In this document: piece after piece, positions 34,502 through 48,000 of the stretch
Layout: each line of letters opens with the position of its first letter
Position numbering within the stretch: position 1 is the first letter of the stretch
Assembly: GCA_956465555.1 (NCBI GenBank)
Contig: OY101118.1
Span: 1,819,751-1,883,750 of the forward strand
Direction: 5' to 3'
Origin: Nitzschia sp. pyKryTriq1
Taxonomy: Eukaryota > Bacillariophyta > Bacillariophyceae > Bacillariales > Bacillariaceae
DNA length: 64,000 nucleotides
Notes under the pieces: generated by a model
Seen by the model: the letters and a program-made list of their open reading frames with translations, nothing else
Database searches by the model: none
What the model was told of the DNA's origin: nothing
Translations under genes and position numbers: made by a program

Positions 34502-37113
34502 ATGCGTTACTTTAGACACCTTCAGAGGATGTTGGTGGGAGCATCTACCGTTCCGCTCTTTACGGCGTTTTTGCTCCCTCCACCAGTTTCGTTTCAGAAA
34601 GCACATATTACTCCGAGTAGTAGACAAAGAAGGGGCCATGCTATATTTGCCGGCTCGGTCGGTGTTTCTGAGCTTGATCCGTCATCTGATCGAAGCCCCA
34701 CTGGTTTTGATCTAAACGTCGCTCTCTTCTGTGGCGGCCTCGCCTTCGACGCATACCAGGAACCTCCAGCAAACTCATCGCGATGGGAAAGGGGGTCGAA
34801 AGGAATGAATGTGGCTTTTGTTTCGCAAGCCTTCACCAAGAATTTGTACCAGGGATTGGTAGAGATTACCCCCATTATGTGCCAAGGTCTACCTGATGAA
34901 GATGATGGTCTGGAGTCCCTGATAACGGGTGGGGGTGTAGATGCTTGTATAATGGTTGCTGCCGTGGAGGGAAAATGGGAAGAAGATATTAACCTTCTGA
35001 AGCAAGAATATCACGAAGGCATACTGGACCTTAGTGGTGCCACTCACATCGGGAAGAGTACAACGGCCTGGGCAAACATCGACGAGAAGAAGTCGATGCA
35101 AGAGAAAACGAAGACAGGTCAACAGCCTCCCTATCACATCAGAAAGACATGGGGGAAGGACGCCTCTGCAACATGGCCCGAACCCCAACCCTTCTACCTC
35201 TACATCCAGAATCCAGCGGAGGCTCAGTTGCTGTTTTCGCTGTGCGACGATAACGTCATGTCCGAGCCCCAACCGCTCTATAGTTCGCATGTCCCCCTTT
35301 CCAAACTGCTACCCCAGGTCAGATACTCACAAGATGAAATTGTGGCGAAACTGAAAGATGAGATTATCAAGAAAATTCAACGAGGAGAAATCGATGCCGA
35401 CAGAGTTGATGAAGAAGTTTCTAAGGCAGTCAGCGCAGACATTCAAGCATGGGAAGGTGATTTGAAAATGACATCCAAACCGAGGATCAAAAATAAAAAC
35501 TCTCAGGTGGCCCTTGGCGTGGCCGCTGGAGCAATGGTAGCGGGTCCAGCTGGTGCCGCTGTCGGAGCAGCACTAGGTTCGATGTATGAAGGACAAGTCA
35601 AAGGACGAATCAGAGTTCGTCTGCGGTATTTACCCATTCCGAAGACGGATACCGCCCGAGATCGCTATGTTGTAACAGGGGGTATGCCTGGAATCAATTG
35701 GGGGTCTCTATATGAAAAATATATGTCAAAAGAAGTAGGTTTCACAGGTGCAACTCTTGTTGCAGACCCAAATCCTGGTGGAGTCGACCTAGAACATTGC
35801 TTCTCCATCAATCATTCAAAAACAGGAGGATGCTGTGCTCTCTATCGTTCTCTTGAGAAGAAGTTGATTGTGATCAGCTTTCGTGGTACTTGTGCACCGA
35901 TCGATTTGGTCACAGATGCTTCGATTGTGCAAGAGACGTGGGTGGAGGGTGAGGATCCACAAAATCCATCCACCTCAAAAGTTCATGTAGGATTCCGTCG
36001 ATCCTTGGACTCTATTAGTCGTCGTCTCAAGGAGCTGATGCTTTCAGCTGTCCGCCCGGGCGAGAGCATTTCCGAGTACGACATCCTTGTGACTGGTCAT
36101 AGTTTGGGTGGTAAGTCGGTTCGATCATACCATTTTTCGTGTCATACAAATCGGTCAACTGACAGCCTGAGCTCTCATCAACTATCCTCCAATACCGTTT
36201 GCCCAACGTTACGCATTCAGGTGCTCTCGCAACACTTTTCACGGCCGACATCGGTGAATTCGGTATAGACGCCGGCCGAAGCCTGCCAACTGTAGGAAAA
36301 TCAGAAGAATGGTGGAAAGCCCTGGCCAATAGTTTCACGGGCAACGTAGACGAGCAAAAACCCTCATCAACCCCCCCTCGACCACGTTCGTTGCGCTTGT
36401 ACAATTTTGGAAGCCCGCGAGTCGGAAACAAAGCATTTTCTCAACGGTTTGAACGTCTTGTGAGAGAAGGATCCGTCGATCAGGCCTACCGAATCGTCAA
36501 TGGAAAGGATGTGGTTGCTCGGATGCCACGTACGATGGGAGCCCTGTCTGTTGACTACGACCACTGTGGGCCAACTGTCCTTGTCCAGGCACCTACCCAA
36601 GAAAACCCAGAAAAGGTTTTATGGATCGAGGGTGAAAGTGACGACAAGGCATGCCCAGTACGCGACTATGAGAAAATGATGTCGAGCCCAACTGCAGAAG
36701 GAACGCTCTTAGGTGACCTTTTGAAGGCAATAGGTGATAACAAGCAGCAATCAGGCCTTTCAGATGAGCAAGGCAAGAAACTGTTGGCCCAGGTCGGGAG
36801 CATTGCTTCGAAATTCCAAGAGCGACTCTCGGCAGTCACTGCCTCTGACATTACCAGTCTGCTCGGTTTTGATAAATCCTTCACGGATCGTGAGCTTCAG
36901 ATGGTACAGGCACTCTTCAAAGGAGAAGCTCTTGCACACCATCTCGAAGATAGCTACTATGCTGCGATGGGTAATTGTGCAGGTTTCGTTGCACTACTTG
37001 GCAAAGATATTGTGCCTGTGGACGAGCTCACAGTGGAGCTACTATCTTCGGAGACGGAGCAAAACGAGCTCTCTGCTCTGGAAGATCTTGCCGCAGACGA
37101 GGCGACTTCGTGA
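34502..37113 (+). CDS. Class 3 lipase with N-terminal C2-like region and glycine-zipper insert
   Basis: Two exons (34502-36110 and 36221-37113) give 833 residues. The alpha/beta-hydrolase lipase-3 core starts near residue 430: VISFRGTCAPIDLVTDAS (oxyanion strand), nucleophile elbow GHSLGGAL split by the intron, a later Asp in NGKDVVARMP and a His in VDYDHCGP or thereabouts. It should hydrolyse acylglycerol or polar-lipid esters. The N-terminal part has strands reminiscent of a C2 domain (FYLYIQNPAEAQLLFSLCDD, then GRIRVRLRYLPIP) interrupted by VALGVAAGAMVAGPAGAAVG, a glycine-zipper hairpin that could insert in membrane. The N-terminus is hydrophobic and may be a signal or plastid presequence. 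ATG 34502 is the first in-frame ATG; the upstream GTG was not used. Confidence 0.85.
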
Positions 37114-37323
37114 AGCATCGAAAACTTATGAACCACGCGAAGCTCGTCCTAAAGTTAAGTTTTCGAGATTGTAGTAATGATTTTGGCTCGTCATATTATC
37201 TACTCCTACGAATGCATGATTTCAGTTTTTCCTGGTGCGCATGAAGTGCATCCATCTGTGTACATACGGAGTACTTAGTACGGCTCTTGACCCAAGCCAC
37301 AATTTGCCAAGAGCCGACCAAGA

Positions 37324-37864
37324 CTATCTCTTTTTGAATCCATATTTTTTACGTTCATAAAACAAATCTGTCTTTGTCGAACCAAGATTCACAATCTATG
37401 GATGCAGTAGAGCCATTTGACACAATGAAAGGATAAGTTCGTGAACCACTTGCACAAAAGAAAAACCACCACCGTTCGTATCCATAGGTCAAGTCTACGT
37501 ACCTTGGGGCATCCCTCTCGATCTTTCCCCTGTTGGACACACTCTCTACAATAGTACGCGTCCGTAACGCCTGGATTGCCACATACGACGCAACGTCCCT
37601 CAAAGCTCCCATAATTGCATTCGTCGCAAATGTGCACGAGAGTTTGTGGATTCACAAAGGAATCGCAAATGACACATTTTCCATCACCTGGGAAAGAGTA
37701 GGAACAAAGTTAGTGCTTGTAACTTGGACCACAATTTTTTCCACGAATACTGTCCTGCGTTCGGGAACAAACAGCAGCAAGTGCTTACATTTTTCACATA
37801 GGCGTCCAATTGCAATGCCAGGTTGCTTGCGGCACATGACCAAATCAGGATGGTGTTTTGCCAT
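37324..37864 (-). CDS. PHF5A: PHF5A/Rds3, SF3b zinc-finger splicing factor
   Basis: Three exons (37864-37789, 37687-37503, 37395-37324) give exactly 110 residues, the length of the animal protein. The family is almost invariant in eukaryotes: [63 protein letters not shown] and [11 protein letters not shown] are all present, with all CxxC zinc pairs. PHF5A is a core SF3b subunit that contacts the branch site within U2 snRNP. Both splice joins reconstruct the conserved sequence with no missing residue, so they are certain. The gene converges on the lipase, with 210 bp between stops. Confidence 0.97.
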
Positions 37865-38040
37865 TATATTGAATTTGTTTATGCCTAGCTGGTGATCTTT
37901 TGTCGTGCTACGACAGTCGGTGACGCTGTTGTTGTATTAGAGAGTTCGAGAGAGAGAGACCGCAGCACATGCATGATGCTGTCAATCATGCATCAACATT
38001 CAACATTTTATCTGTCGCCGCCATTCTACTCTATCATAGT

Positions 38041-38175
38041 ACTACATATATAGCACCTGGTACCCCCAGTACTGTACTGGTACACGTACTGTACCGGCAC
38101 CTGTACAGTACCTGTACTGGAAAGTGCTGTACCGGTACAGTACGGTAATGTTACCTCGCCCAGTGCCGGTACGGT
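38041..38175. promoter_or_regulatory. GTAC/ACCGGT palindrome cluster upstream of PHF5A
   Basis: Contains CTGTACTGGTACACGTACTG, TGTACCGGTACAGTACGG and further GTACCTGTACTGG words, starting 177 bp before the ATG. Regulatory role inferred. Confidence 0.4.
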
Positions 38176-38239
38176 ATTCGCACCTCGTATCGTCATAGTC
38201 ACAAAAAACCGGTCGATCGCGCAAAAATCAGGCGCGAGC

Positions 38240-38760
38240 GACGAGCAGGTCTACTAGTAGTAGCTACTCAACCACTAGACCATTTTTGAGCCGTTCTTTT
38301 TGCTTTTTTGCCGTTATTACTATTCTTGAGTGGTTTGTGTCACGTCTGGGTACTATTTGACTGCGGTGTAAAAAGATAGAGTCGCCGGTCTGTTGGATTG
38401 TTTTGAACTTTGAAATTTTGGGAGGGATCTACTAGTAGAGTATACTACTAGTAGCTTCTCGACCACTGGAACTTGTGAATCCGTTCTTTTTTCATTAATT
38501 TCACTACTGATATGTAGCGAATGAAATTCTTTAGTTTGGAGAATATTTGAGTGAGTTGTCAAAGAGTCGCAGCAGGTGTGTTGGATCATTGTGGACTTTG
38601 AAATTTTGGGAGAGAACAACGAGCAGCTCTACTAGTACTAGTATTAGATCGTTTTGACCCATTATTTTTTCATTTACTTCACTATTGGTATCTCAAGTCA
38701 GAAAAACGTAAGTTTCGAGTTTGGTTAATATCTGACAGCGGCGTAAAAAGATAGAAGTAG
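38240..38760. repeat. Degenerate tandem repeat, about 190-bp unit, three copies
   Basis: Markers recur in order: CTACTAGTAGTAGC (38250, 38430-38455, then CTACTAGTACTAG at 38630), a CGTTCTTTTT/CATT block, GCGGYGTAAAAAGATAG (38360 and 38738) and ACTTTGAAATTTTGGGAG (38407 and 38595). Copies are clearly diverged. Confidence 0.65.
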
Positions 38761-38870
38761 TAAGTTTTTGCACTTCGCGTGTTCGTCGCGTACTTTAACC
38801 GTACAAGCCCTTCCCTCTGTAGAATCTGGTACAAGGTCTACAGAAACATTTTCACAGTAAATTAGTGTCC

Positions 38871-38945
38871 TGGTACAGTACCAGGTACTTGTATCGTGCC
38901 GTCTGTGCACGCCGATATCGATCCATACCGGTACCGCTATGTACA
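38871..38945. promoter_or_regulatory. GTAC/ACCGGT palindrome cluster upstream of Rav1-like gene
   Basis: Contains TGGTACAGTACCAGGTACTT and CATACCGGTACCGCTATGTA, 110-185 bp before the ATG. Regulatory role inferred. Confidence 0.4.
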
Positions 38946-39054
38946 GTAGGTGCAACGGCCATGATCGATATTATTATGATGATGGAGATATGGATGTTTG
39001 TCATTACGAATATTTTTTACTTCGTACAAGACGACACATCCTCCACAACCACCA

Positions 39055-42000
39055 ATGCCTCCTCCACGACCTCCATCTCTGTCCACCAGCCCTGTGGACG
39101 GGCCAGGAGGAGACCGATATGCCTCCATCGCCGAAACTCCGTCTCCTCCCCGGAGTGGAAACTACACGTCAACGTACTGGCACGACCCCGTGCCTGTGCA
39201 ACCTCAGACCATGGATCGTCTTTCGAGCCGCAGTGCTAGTGGTGGCGGACTGAATGACTTGCCAGGCCGTGGCTTGCATATGCCTCCAGAAGTGCTCGGC
39301 CAGGTTGAAAGCCCCTCGAAACAAGACCCGCCTCCCCAGAACAAACGCCAAAAAACCACACTTGCCAATCTGAATGCGCGAGCTCGAAGACGCTCCCAGC
39401 TTGCCGTCAGGGCGGCGCAATCGCAAGCTGCCGCCGCGGTCGCAGCGCAAGTTGCGTCCACGACGACTGAGAATCCATCCATGTTCACGCTGGTGACCTT
39501 TGCAGGCGTCGAAGTTGTCTTTTGTCATAGTGGCTCGTCCATAGTTGGAGTTTGTTCGCGAACGCACATGGTGTTTCAAACCCTGCACTGCGCCTCGGAA
39601 GCTCCCGCCATTTCAATCAGTTCAAACTCGTCTTCGGGGCTGCTCGTGATTGCACACCAGGATGGAATCGTTCAGACCTATCGACCGATACCGACTAATC
39701 GAGGGGAACCAGAGGTTGCCGGCAGCAATGACGAACCTCAGTCATCGTCAACATCGACGTCTTTCAAGCCTCCTCCCTTTCCCTTTGGAAAGTATATATG
39801 GATCAATTCGATCACCATCGACGCAGCCAAAGTTTTCTATCAACCAGATGAGCAACCAAAGTTCTTGGATCGGCGGAGTGCCAAGCCGGGGCAGTTAGTG
39901 GACATTTCGTCGTCGGCCGATCAGACATTGTTGGTGGCGCACAAAAATCAACTAGCGGTGTGGCAAGCGGTGCAAGCCACACCTGGTCCCACTAGTCCTC
40001 GAGCTGCAGGGGGGAGACTTTTGTGGACCACGCTGCTTCCATCCAATATTGTTGCGGCAAAAATATCTGGGGACGGTCAAGCCATTGTCGTCGTCCTTGA
40101 AGGCGACGAAGACGAGGATGGCAGCTTTGGGGCGAGAACCTTTATCCATGACTTAGAAGATGGAAGCAATAGCGCCATTCCAACAGAGCAGAGTACGCCA
40201 GTCGGAATGGTGTTTAAGCCTGGGCCATTTCTCAAACACGGGGCACCCGTCACAAGAATTTCATTTCGTGGTCTTGGGAGGAACACATCCCGCAATGGCG
40301 GTGACGGCCAAGGGAACGATTTACTATTGACTTTTTGTGAATCGGATTCAGCAGTGCGGATTTTCAACCAAAACAATTGGAAGCAGTTGATGTTATGGGC
40401 AGCTCCTCCCAACAGTCGGGCCGACTGGATCCGAGGATCCTCGGCGTTCAGCCTGGGGGATTTGGAATCCGAAAAGAAATCAAAAGGTTCAAGAGCACCG
40501 AGTCGCCGCCCCAGTGGTGCCTCCGATTTGTCTGGTGGTTTCAATACTGGTTTGAGAAACACCGTTGGGAGTGGCAGTCCCACGACAGCAGCAGGAGCAT
40601 GGATTGCCGAGATTACGTTCAGGGGCGCATTCCCAGCCTTGCGCCTGTCTCGTCTCAGTTATATGAAAAGAGGAAATGATGATTCACAGCCGGCACATTT
40701 TGAAAGTGTCGCCGCCATTTTGCCGGCGGGATCGATAGTCGCGGGGAGTGTATTAAATTCCGACGACATGGGCCTTGCGGTTCAGGGAATTTGGCCGGCC
40801 TGGAATCCTTGGTTGTCTGAGCCCGTGGGCGGAGGAAAGCAAAGTGGTGCGCTGACCGGTTCTGCAATGCAATTCCTGGGCCTCTCGTCAGTTCCACCAC
40901 CACATTCACAGTTTTTCGGTGATTCATACCTGGGGGGCACCCACAGTCCACCTACCGAACTTCGGATCGCGGCATCTCATCCAACGACCGGGAATTTGGT
41001 TCTTATGGAATTTCCACTCTGGGGAGATGAGGATTTCGGTGCCATGGAATTAGGAAGCCCATTGCGAAGCGTTCTATCTCTGTCTAGTATACTTTCGGAA
41101 GACGAAGAGAATAAAGATGAACTCTATCATACCTCGATGGATTATGATTCAAGTCGCCTGTGCGCCCAAATCGATCCTGGCCAGCGATCCATCTCTTTGC
41201 TGTGGAGAAAGGAGGGAAGTCGATCCCTGTATTCATCGCACTTCCTGATGGAAGATTCCGTCGTTCCCAGGTCTATCCTAGCATCCGCTGAGCCACCAGC
41301 GCCACAATGCATGGAAGATATTAGTGTTATTCCTGCTCCGCTGGCGCTTCCCTCTCTCCGCCTTCCAAATGGAACCGCTTCGGTCAATAACGAATCAATA
41401 GCCTGCATCAAGTGGTGGCCAGATGATAGTTTTGACGGACCACCCCTGCTTCTCGTCCTAACGAGGTCCGCAACCTTGATGGTATTTGAGATTCCCCCCC
41501 CACGGTCTGTTTGTGAACCTGCCATGCCCAATTTTGATCCGTTCAACGTTTCCTCCCATGGGAGTGTTGATGAATTTGATGAAGGAGGAGACTCAGGCAG
41601 TGATGATGAAGTTGAGGTCCTGCGAGAGGAATATGAAGTCAGTGTGACACCACATCCTGACTTCGGATTGGGACTTCGATTGGAATCACCCATGGATGGA
41701 TTGCCAGCCATTGCTGGATCCTTCAAGAAGCACCCGTTGAACGGAGGTATGCTTCCTGCAGAAAAGACAGGCATGATTGTGCTCGGTGATGAAGTTTTAC
41801 ATGTCAATGGTGTAAGCCTCGAAAACATGACCTTTGATGATATCATTGCGACGGTGCGACACGTCGGTGCTGAGGCGGGACCGGGCCAGCCGTTGATTCT
41901 TCGATTCCGACCTTCTGCCCCCGAGAGGGCTCGTAGAAATAGTGCAGTCCTGCTCGAATCATTTAAGCCCGTGGAAAATATCTCTAGTGCCGAATCGGAT

Positions 42001-45000
42001 GCTGCAATCAACAGACGGCCCGTAATAGGAGTGAGCCCCAAAGGACATAAGAAAAGGGTACACAGAAGGAAGCATAGCGATGGGGGGAGTCTTGCAAGTA
42101 TGCTGGTTGGCAGTTTTGGAGAAGCCCAACAAGAATTTGGGCGCGTCATTGCTGTCATTCGGAGAGCCATTTCTTCGATCGAAGGCGAAGACTTAGCTCA
42201 TCGTTTCCTTGTGAGTCCATGGGGCAATGGCGTGGGATCGCCCTCCCCAGCCAGGGCAAGAGGGGCTGCATTGATTCTTGTTGGAGAAGGGACCAAAATA
42301 CATGTCAAACGGCTAGAACTACCAGTGCAGGCAGATCCAGATAGAGCACAGCTTATGCAGTTGGGATGCGTTGATCTATGTGAAGAAGTATCGGAGGGGA
42401 TCAGATCAATACAGCCCGTTTCTTTCGGTGGTGAAGACCGGTGCTTTCTGGTGGTTGACCACCAAGGGCAGGTGACATTGATGTTTCTCTCTATTACGGA
42501 GGAAACTGCCAGACCAGGCGAAACCGGTCCGTTGCAGATTTTTTTCCGAAAATACAGAATTTTCAAAGAGGATTGCAGTCAATTTCGTATACGACCCGCA
42601 TCAATTGGTCTCTTTGCCACTTATCGAAAGGAAGCGGAGAAGGGGTCTAGTGCTATTGTCAGTGTTTGGACCGCTAGAAGTGACCCATCATGCAGGCGAG
42701 TGACGTCCGAAAACTATCTGAAGGACAAGTATTTTGGTGAAGACTATATCCAAGAAGAAATCGAAGTCCTGTCGTCAGATTCTGCAAGCGTGGAAGTTTC
42801 GGATGTATTGTTTGTTCAGACAGGCTACTTGGATTACTTTCCGTCGCTGGTTGTGGTCATGCAGTCTGAGGCGGTTGTGTATCAACGTCGAGCTGGGAGT
42901 GTGCGCTGGGTACCGATTGTTCGCATTTCCTTTCCGAGAATTCCTTCCTCGGCATCTTCAATGAGTAGCGTTGTGCACAAAACCAAGGCTACGATTCCTC
43001 ACCTACTTCCGATGATCCAGTCTACCCTTCCATCCTTCGACGAGAGTTCTTACATGCTCTCTGATTGGCATCCAGAATCGCTACTGGCTCATTTATGCAC
43101 AGACGAACGAGGCGCCAAGGTCGCCATGAAAGAACATGTACAAAAGGCTATAGTGATGCTTGCCGAGTTAGTGGAGAATTCATCCTACGAAAATGTTCTC
43201 TCCACCCATGCGCCACTACTTGTGGCACCTTTCGAATCAATGGGAGGGCAAGCTTTGCTCGAAAGCAACACAGCAGAAGAGTCTGGTCCTGTCGTGGAAA
43301 CTGCAGCGTCGTTATTTCGTGGTCCGTCCGACGCTTTATCTCCCGAAAACGAAATGCGGTCTAAGGTTGATCGTTTACTAGAAGCTCTGGGACAACCTAC
43401 AAACTTCAGTCCAAGAATTGCCGCTACCGGTAAGAGCGACGAATCCAAGCTTGCTATTTCTCATCAATTGAGAGAGAGGGATGAAGGCAAAATGCTCCCT
43501 CCATTTCTCGCAACCTTCCCGCAAGCAGAATTGCGTGCCCTCTGGGCAATTGCCGACGTGGTTAAAAATACTCCCAAATATGAGAAGATTGACAAAGAAG
43601 GGCAGCTCGCATTGACTGTTTTTGCCATTCACGCGTCACTGAAGAAGAGTCCCAGCGATATTGCACCAAAAGCACATCCTACTTCTCCATACAATTCGAG
43701 CAATTTTTCGTCTTTTTTTCAACGGAAAAAGTCATCCAGCTCCATCATCGAGAAATCCAAGCTGCCTCCCCAGAGTGCATCGTCTGGAAGCGTCTCCGCG
43801 CTTATGAGCAGTTATCAAGGGCGCCTGGTGGAATGCATACGCGAACCCGGGAAAAAATTGGACTGGGCGACTGTGCGTGAGCTACGAATGCCATTTTGGA
43901 TTCGGTCGGACGAAAAGCTCCGTCAAATTTCAGAGGAAGCTGGTCAGAGTTTATACAGGGAATCTCGGGACATCCTGAGGGCGGCGGTGTACTTTCTTGC
44001 TGCTGGCAAGACTAGGACATTGCGGAATCTCGCAGCAGCTGATGGCACTGAAAGCGGGAAGAAGTTCTTCAAGTTTCTAACTTCGTTTGATTTCTCGAGC
44101 GATCGGGGGAAATCAGCCGCAGAGAAAAATGCGTTCAGTCTTCTGCGCAAGAATAAGTACGATTGTGCTGCAGCATTCTTTCTGCTCGCCGAGCCTCCAA
44201 ACTTGAAGTCAGCCGTTGAAACCATCGCATCAAAAATGGAAGATCTAGATCTGGCATTTATGGTGGCAAGACTCGTCGGAAATGCGCAAGCGACGACTGG
44301 TAGACAGGGTGCGTCTGGCTTCGATGGCGCTGGCGTGGGCTTTGGCGGCATCTTTGGTGGCGGAGGTGGGTATGTCGGAACCAGCTCAGCCTATGCATCA
44401 GAAGTGCAGAAAGACGATGAAACTTTTGATGAGTGGAAACCAAAACTCAACGAAGGGGCGAAAGATCTCATAGTGCATCGCGCCCTTTCAAATGCCTACG
44501 AAGATGCTGCTTTTTCTGCCTTACTGCGATTATGGCTAGGGAGACGCGACGAGGCATGGCACTGGCTTACCGGATTCATTTCATGCACCGATGGTGTTTT
44601 CCCTGAATTCTGCGTAGATAGCAATCCAGCGAGATTGGATGAAGTCACTGCATTCGCTAGGAAATCGCAAGATCCAACCGTCGTCATGGTGAACTCCTTC
44701 ATTAACTTTGCTTCTGGTCCAACCTTGTTGAAGTCAATGAAGGCTTCTATACGAACCAGGGTCGCTTCAGCCCTAATGGTCTCGTCTTCACTGTGCAGAC
44801 TCGGTATCGAGCTCCCCGCGTTGCGGTCTCTAGCCAAGACTGCCGAAACAGATTTGTTTGAGCGATCTGATCAAGCCCAAGTCGAGCCCACACCCAAAAT
44901 GAAGCCGTCAGAGAGAATCAATCATAGCCCAGCAACGTCCATTTTCGACAGTTATGAGCCCGCACCACCCATCAAGCCTCCTCTCATAGTAACTCAAGGA

Positions 45001-48000
45001 GAACAAGCCACTTCGTCCATCTTCGATGATTTCGATGCGCCACCCCCAAGTGTCGCACATAGTTCTGGGGGCGACATGACTTCATCGATATTCGACTCCT
45101 TCGGCGCTCCTCCGCAAGCACCGCCCAAGGCCGCTACTCAAACATCTCACAATGGCGAGATGTCGTCTTCTATCTTCGATTCTTTCGATGCTCCTCCGAA
45201 ATCCGGGCCATCAGACGCATCGCAGGGAGATGGAATGAAATCTTCCATATTCGACGCTTTCGACGCTCCCCCAAATTCAAATGCGAATAGCAGCACCGCT
45301 GCTTCTAACGGACGGAAAAGTGGCCAGACCGCCGCGGCATCGTCCATTTTCGATTCGTTCGACCCACCCCCCAAACCAAAGACTTCTTCGAATGAAACTT
45401 CCACAGGCGCAATGCAATCTTCAATATTCGATTCTTTCGATGTACCGACTGCTGCCCCTGCAAACAAGGCACAGGACCCACCTCTTCATGTAGCTACTCC
45501 GGAGCCGAACGAGCCCCCGGAGCCTCTTCGAGAATTGCCCAAACTTTGGAGAGAGTGGCGCAATGAATTGTTTGTCACCTGTGCTGCAAGGCGAATTATT
45601 CGAGAAATTGCATCGCTCGGGGCACGCTTTCATATCGACGTTCTCAAACCGGCGATGACTCCGAGTGGTCAACGGAAGAAGGCATTCATTCCCGGCAATG
45701 TATCACAAGCTCTGCAGTTCAACGCTGACGGTGACGAACTTTTGAATGAAGTGAAAAGTGCTTTACGTATGGTATCCGAGGTTTCTGGAATAGGCACGAA
45801 GGTGATTGTTGCCGAGGCCCTCCGGATGCTGGAAACTCCATACCAGCACTATCGAGTCTGCTTGATAGTCCTGCTTCACCTTGCTGTGATGCAACTGGAT
45901 TTAGCTGAGGATGTTGTCCGAGGCGCATCGCAGTCCGTAATTATGAAATGCCGCACCTTTTCGTTTTCAAACGACGGTGTCTCATTCAGTAGAAAGTCAA
46001 TATCACACCTGTCCACTCTTTCCGAACGACAGATGGCTGCACACCTGAGTTGGCAGCTTGAGCTATGCCTTTGGATACATCGTGGGGGCGCACTTCCTCT
46101 TTCGAGTTTGGCCCTGAACGAAACAATTTGTTCCGTGAGAATCGGCATGCTCCTTTCAAGCTGGAATAGGAACTTCGAGGTCCTCGAGACGATGATCAGG
46201 CAGCCACCAGATTGTCTACTCGACGAGAATGCTGGGCGGCAGCTTTACACTAGCCTGAAACTTATCTCTAATCCTGTGTCGGCGGACAAGAAAGCGGGTG
46301 GTGCCAGCAGTGGTGGGTGGGAGTTTTTGGTCGATTGTCGCAGAGCTGAGGCGACCGAAATGCTGCGACCCCGCGCTACCGGTTGCTTTATTATTCGTCC
46401 TCATCCCGAGGACCATGGTGTTTTTACTTTGAGTTTCAAGACCAATCTGAAGCCGAGCGGAAGCTCTGAGGAGCAGGAGGCACAAGATTCAAAGAACGGA
46501 AGGGAAGAAAACGAAGGCAACCAAGCAAAAGCTTCATCAACAAAAGCAGTCAAGCGGGATGACGTTGTTCAGCATGCCATCGTCCGCCTTTCTGATTCCG
46601 GATTCCGTTGTGGATCCTTTGGCCCCTTTGCTACTTTGATGAAGCTTCTGGAAGCCGTATCATCTTCGTTGCCTTTTGACTTGCGCTTCGACATGCCCCC
46701 GACGGAAGGTGTCATTAAAGAAGAAGGCTCCAAGCCGTCTCCCAATTCTGCTTTCTTTCGCAAGCTCGCCCTGGCCGAAGGAAAGCGTCTTGCGCCCCAA
46801 CCAGTCACTGAGCAACCTGCCAAAATCGATGCACCATCCAGCGAATCGGAGGAATCTCATCACCCGGCTGAACACTCGGAGTCGTCAGCAAATAGTAAAT
46901 TGGTATCAACTGTGGAAGGAAAGGCAAAGGAAGATTCATTGCGGCGAAAACGTTTCGGCCTTTTTTTCGAGCTTTTGATTCTGTCGGAAGTGAGAAAGCA
47001 ATTGAGTAGTGTAGCAGCAGCAAAGTACGATACCAGTGGATGGATCGAAGAAAGCGATGCTGATTCAGTAGGTAGTGCCACTGATGAAAATGAAGAAAAG
47101 GGGGCAGAACAGGAGTATGCCACTGCTGCCAGAATCCTCCGACCGCTTTCGACATGGTGTCGAATGATGGAAGTCGGGGTAGTTGAGGAGCTGGCACCTC
47201 ACCTTGAAGACATATCGCCCACGAGTACCTTATTGCCCATTGCGTTGAACGCATCAGAGACGGCCATAGAAATTTCGACCACTACCGAGGCTTCGGCCGG
47301 CTCCGACGGTGGGGACGCGGTTATCCGTAAGATGATCCAACCTGGTTCTGGTGTTGAATTCCGTACGCTGCGACTCGGGGAGGGTGGCGAGAGTGCGATG
47401 CTTGTTTTGTTCAGCAAGAACGAAGCAGTGGAATGGTTTCTCAACAATGGCGTCGAAAAGTCAGCGGAGGATGCTTTGGAAAGATTAGCTCGTATGGAGA
47501 ACAGTCGGGTTATCGAGCCCGTCGATCTTAAGTCGCTTCCACACAAGGGAAACAAGAAATCAAAGCAAGGAAATGTCGAGGACGACGATACCCTCGTTGC
47601 AGAAGGTGGCACTAAGGGAATCCGTTATCGTCTTGTAGATCCTTGGGAGGTTGAACCTCTCGAGAGCCGCGAGGCAGAGACTCGTGGGGCATCCTTGGGG
47701 AGACATCGATTCCTGGCATTTAGTTTGGGCAGGGTCGCCGCGTCGTGTGAAGACATCTTCCGATCCATTGGGGGGACACCTCTCTTGGAGCTGTGGTCCG
47801 CCGCTGGCGGGGGGCTATCCCTGACCAAGGCTATCGCGACCGTCCAACCCCCGTGGGAAAGGGCTTCTGGTGGCGATTTGCAGCTCAAGGATGGCAACGT
47901 CGCCGAACCCCTTCCCTACGACAACAGCATTCGTCAGCATTTGTATAGGAATGCGCTCTTTCGCCGACTTGGCCTACCTCAGCGGTTTGTGGCCTTGATT

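Larger units (their letters stand above)
37865..39054. other. Divergent promoter region with GTAC clusters and a degenerate 190-bp tandem repeat
   Basis: No gene seen. GTAC/ACCGGT clusters at 38041-38175 (PHF5A side) and 38871-38945 (Rav1 side) bracket three diverged copies of a roughly 190-bp unit at 38240-38760. Confidence 0.6.
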
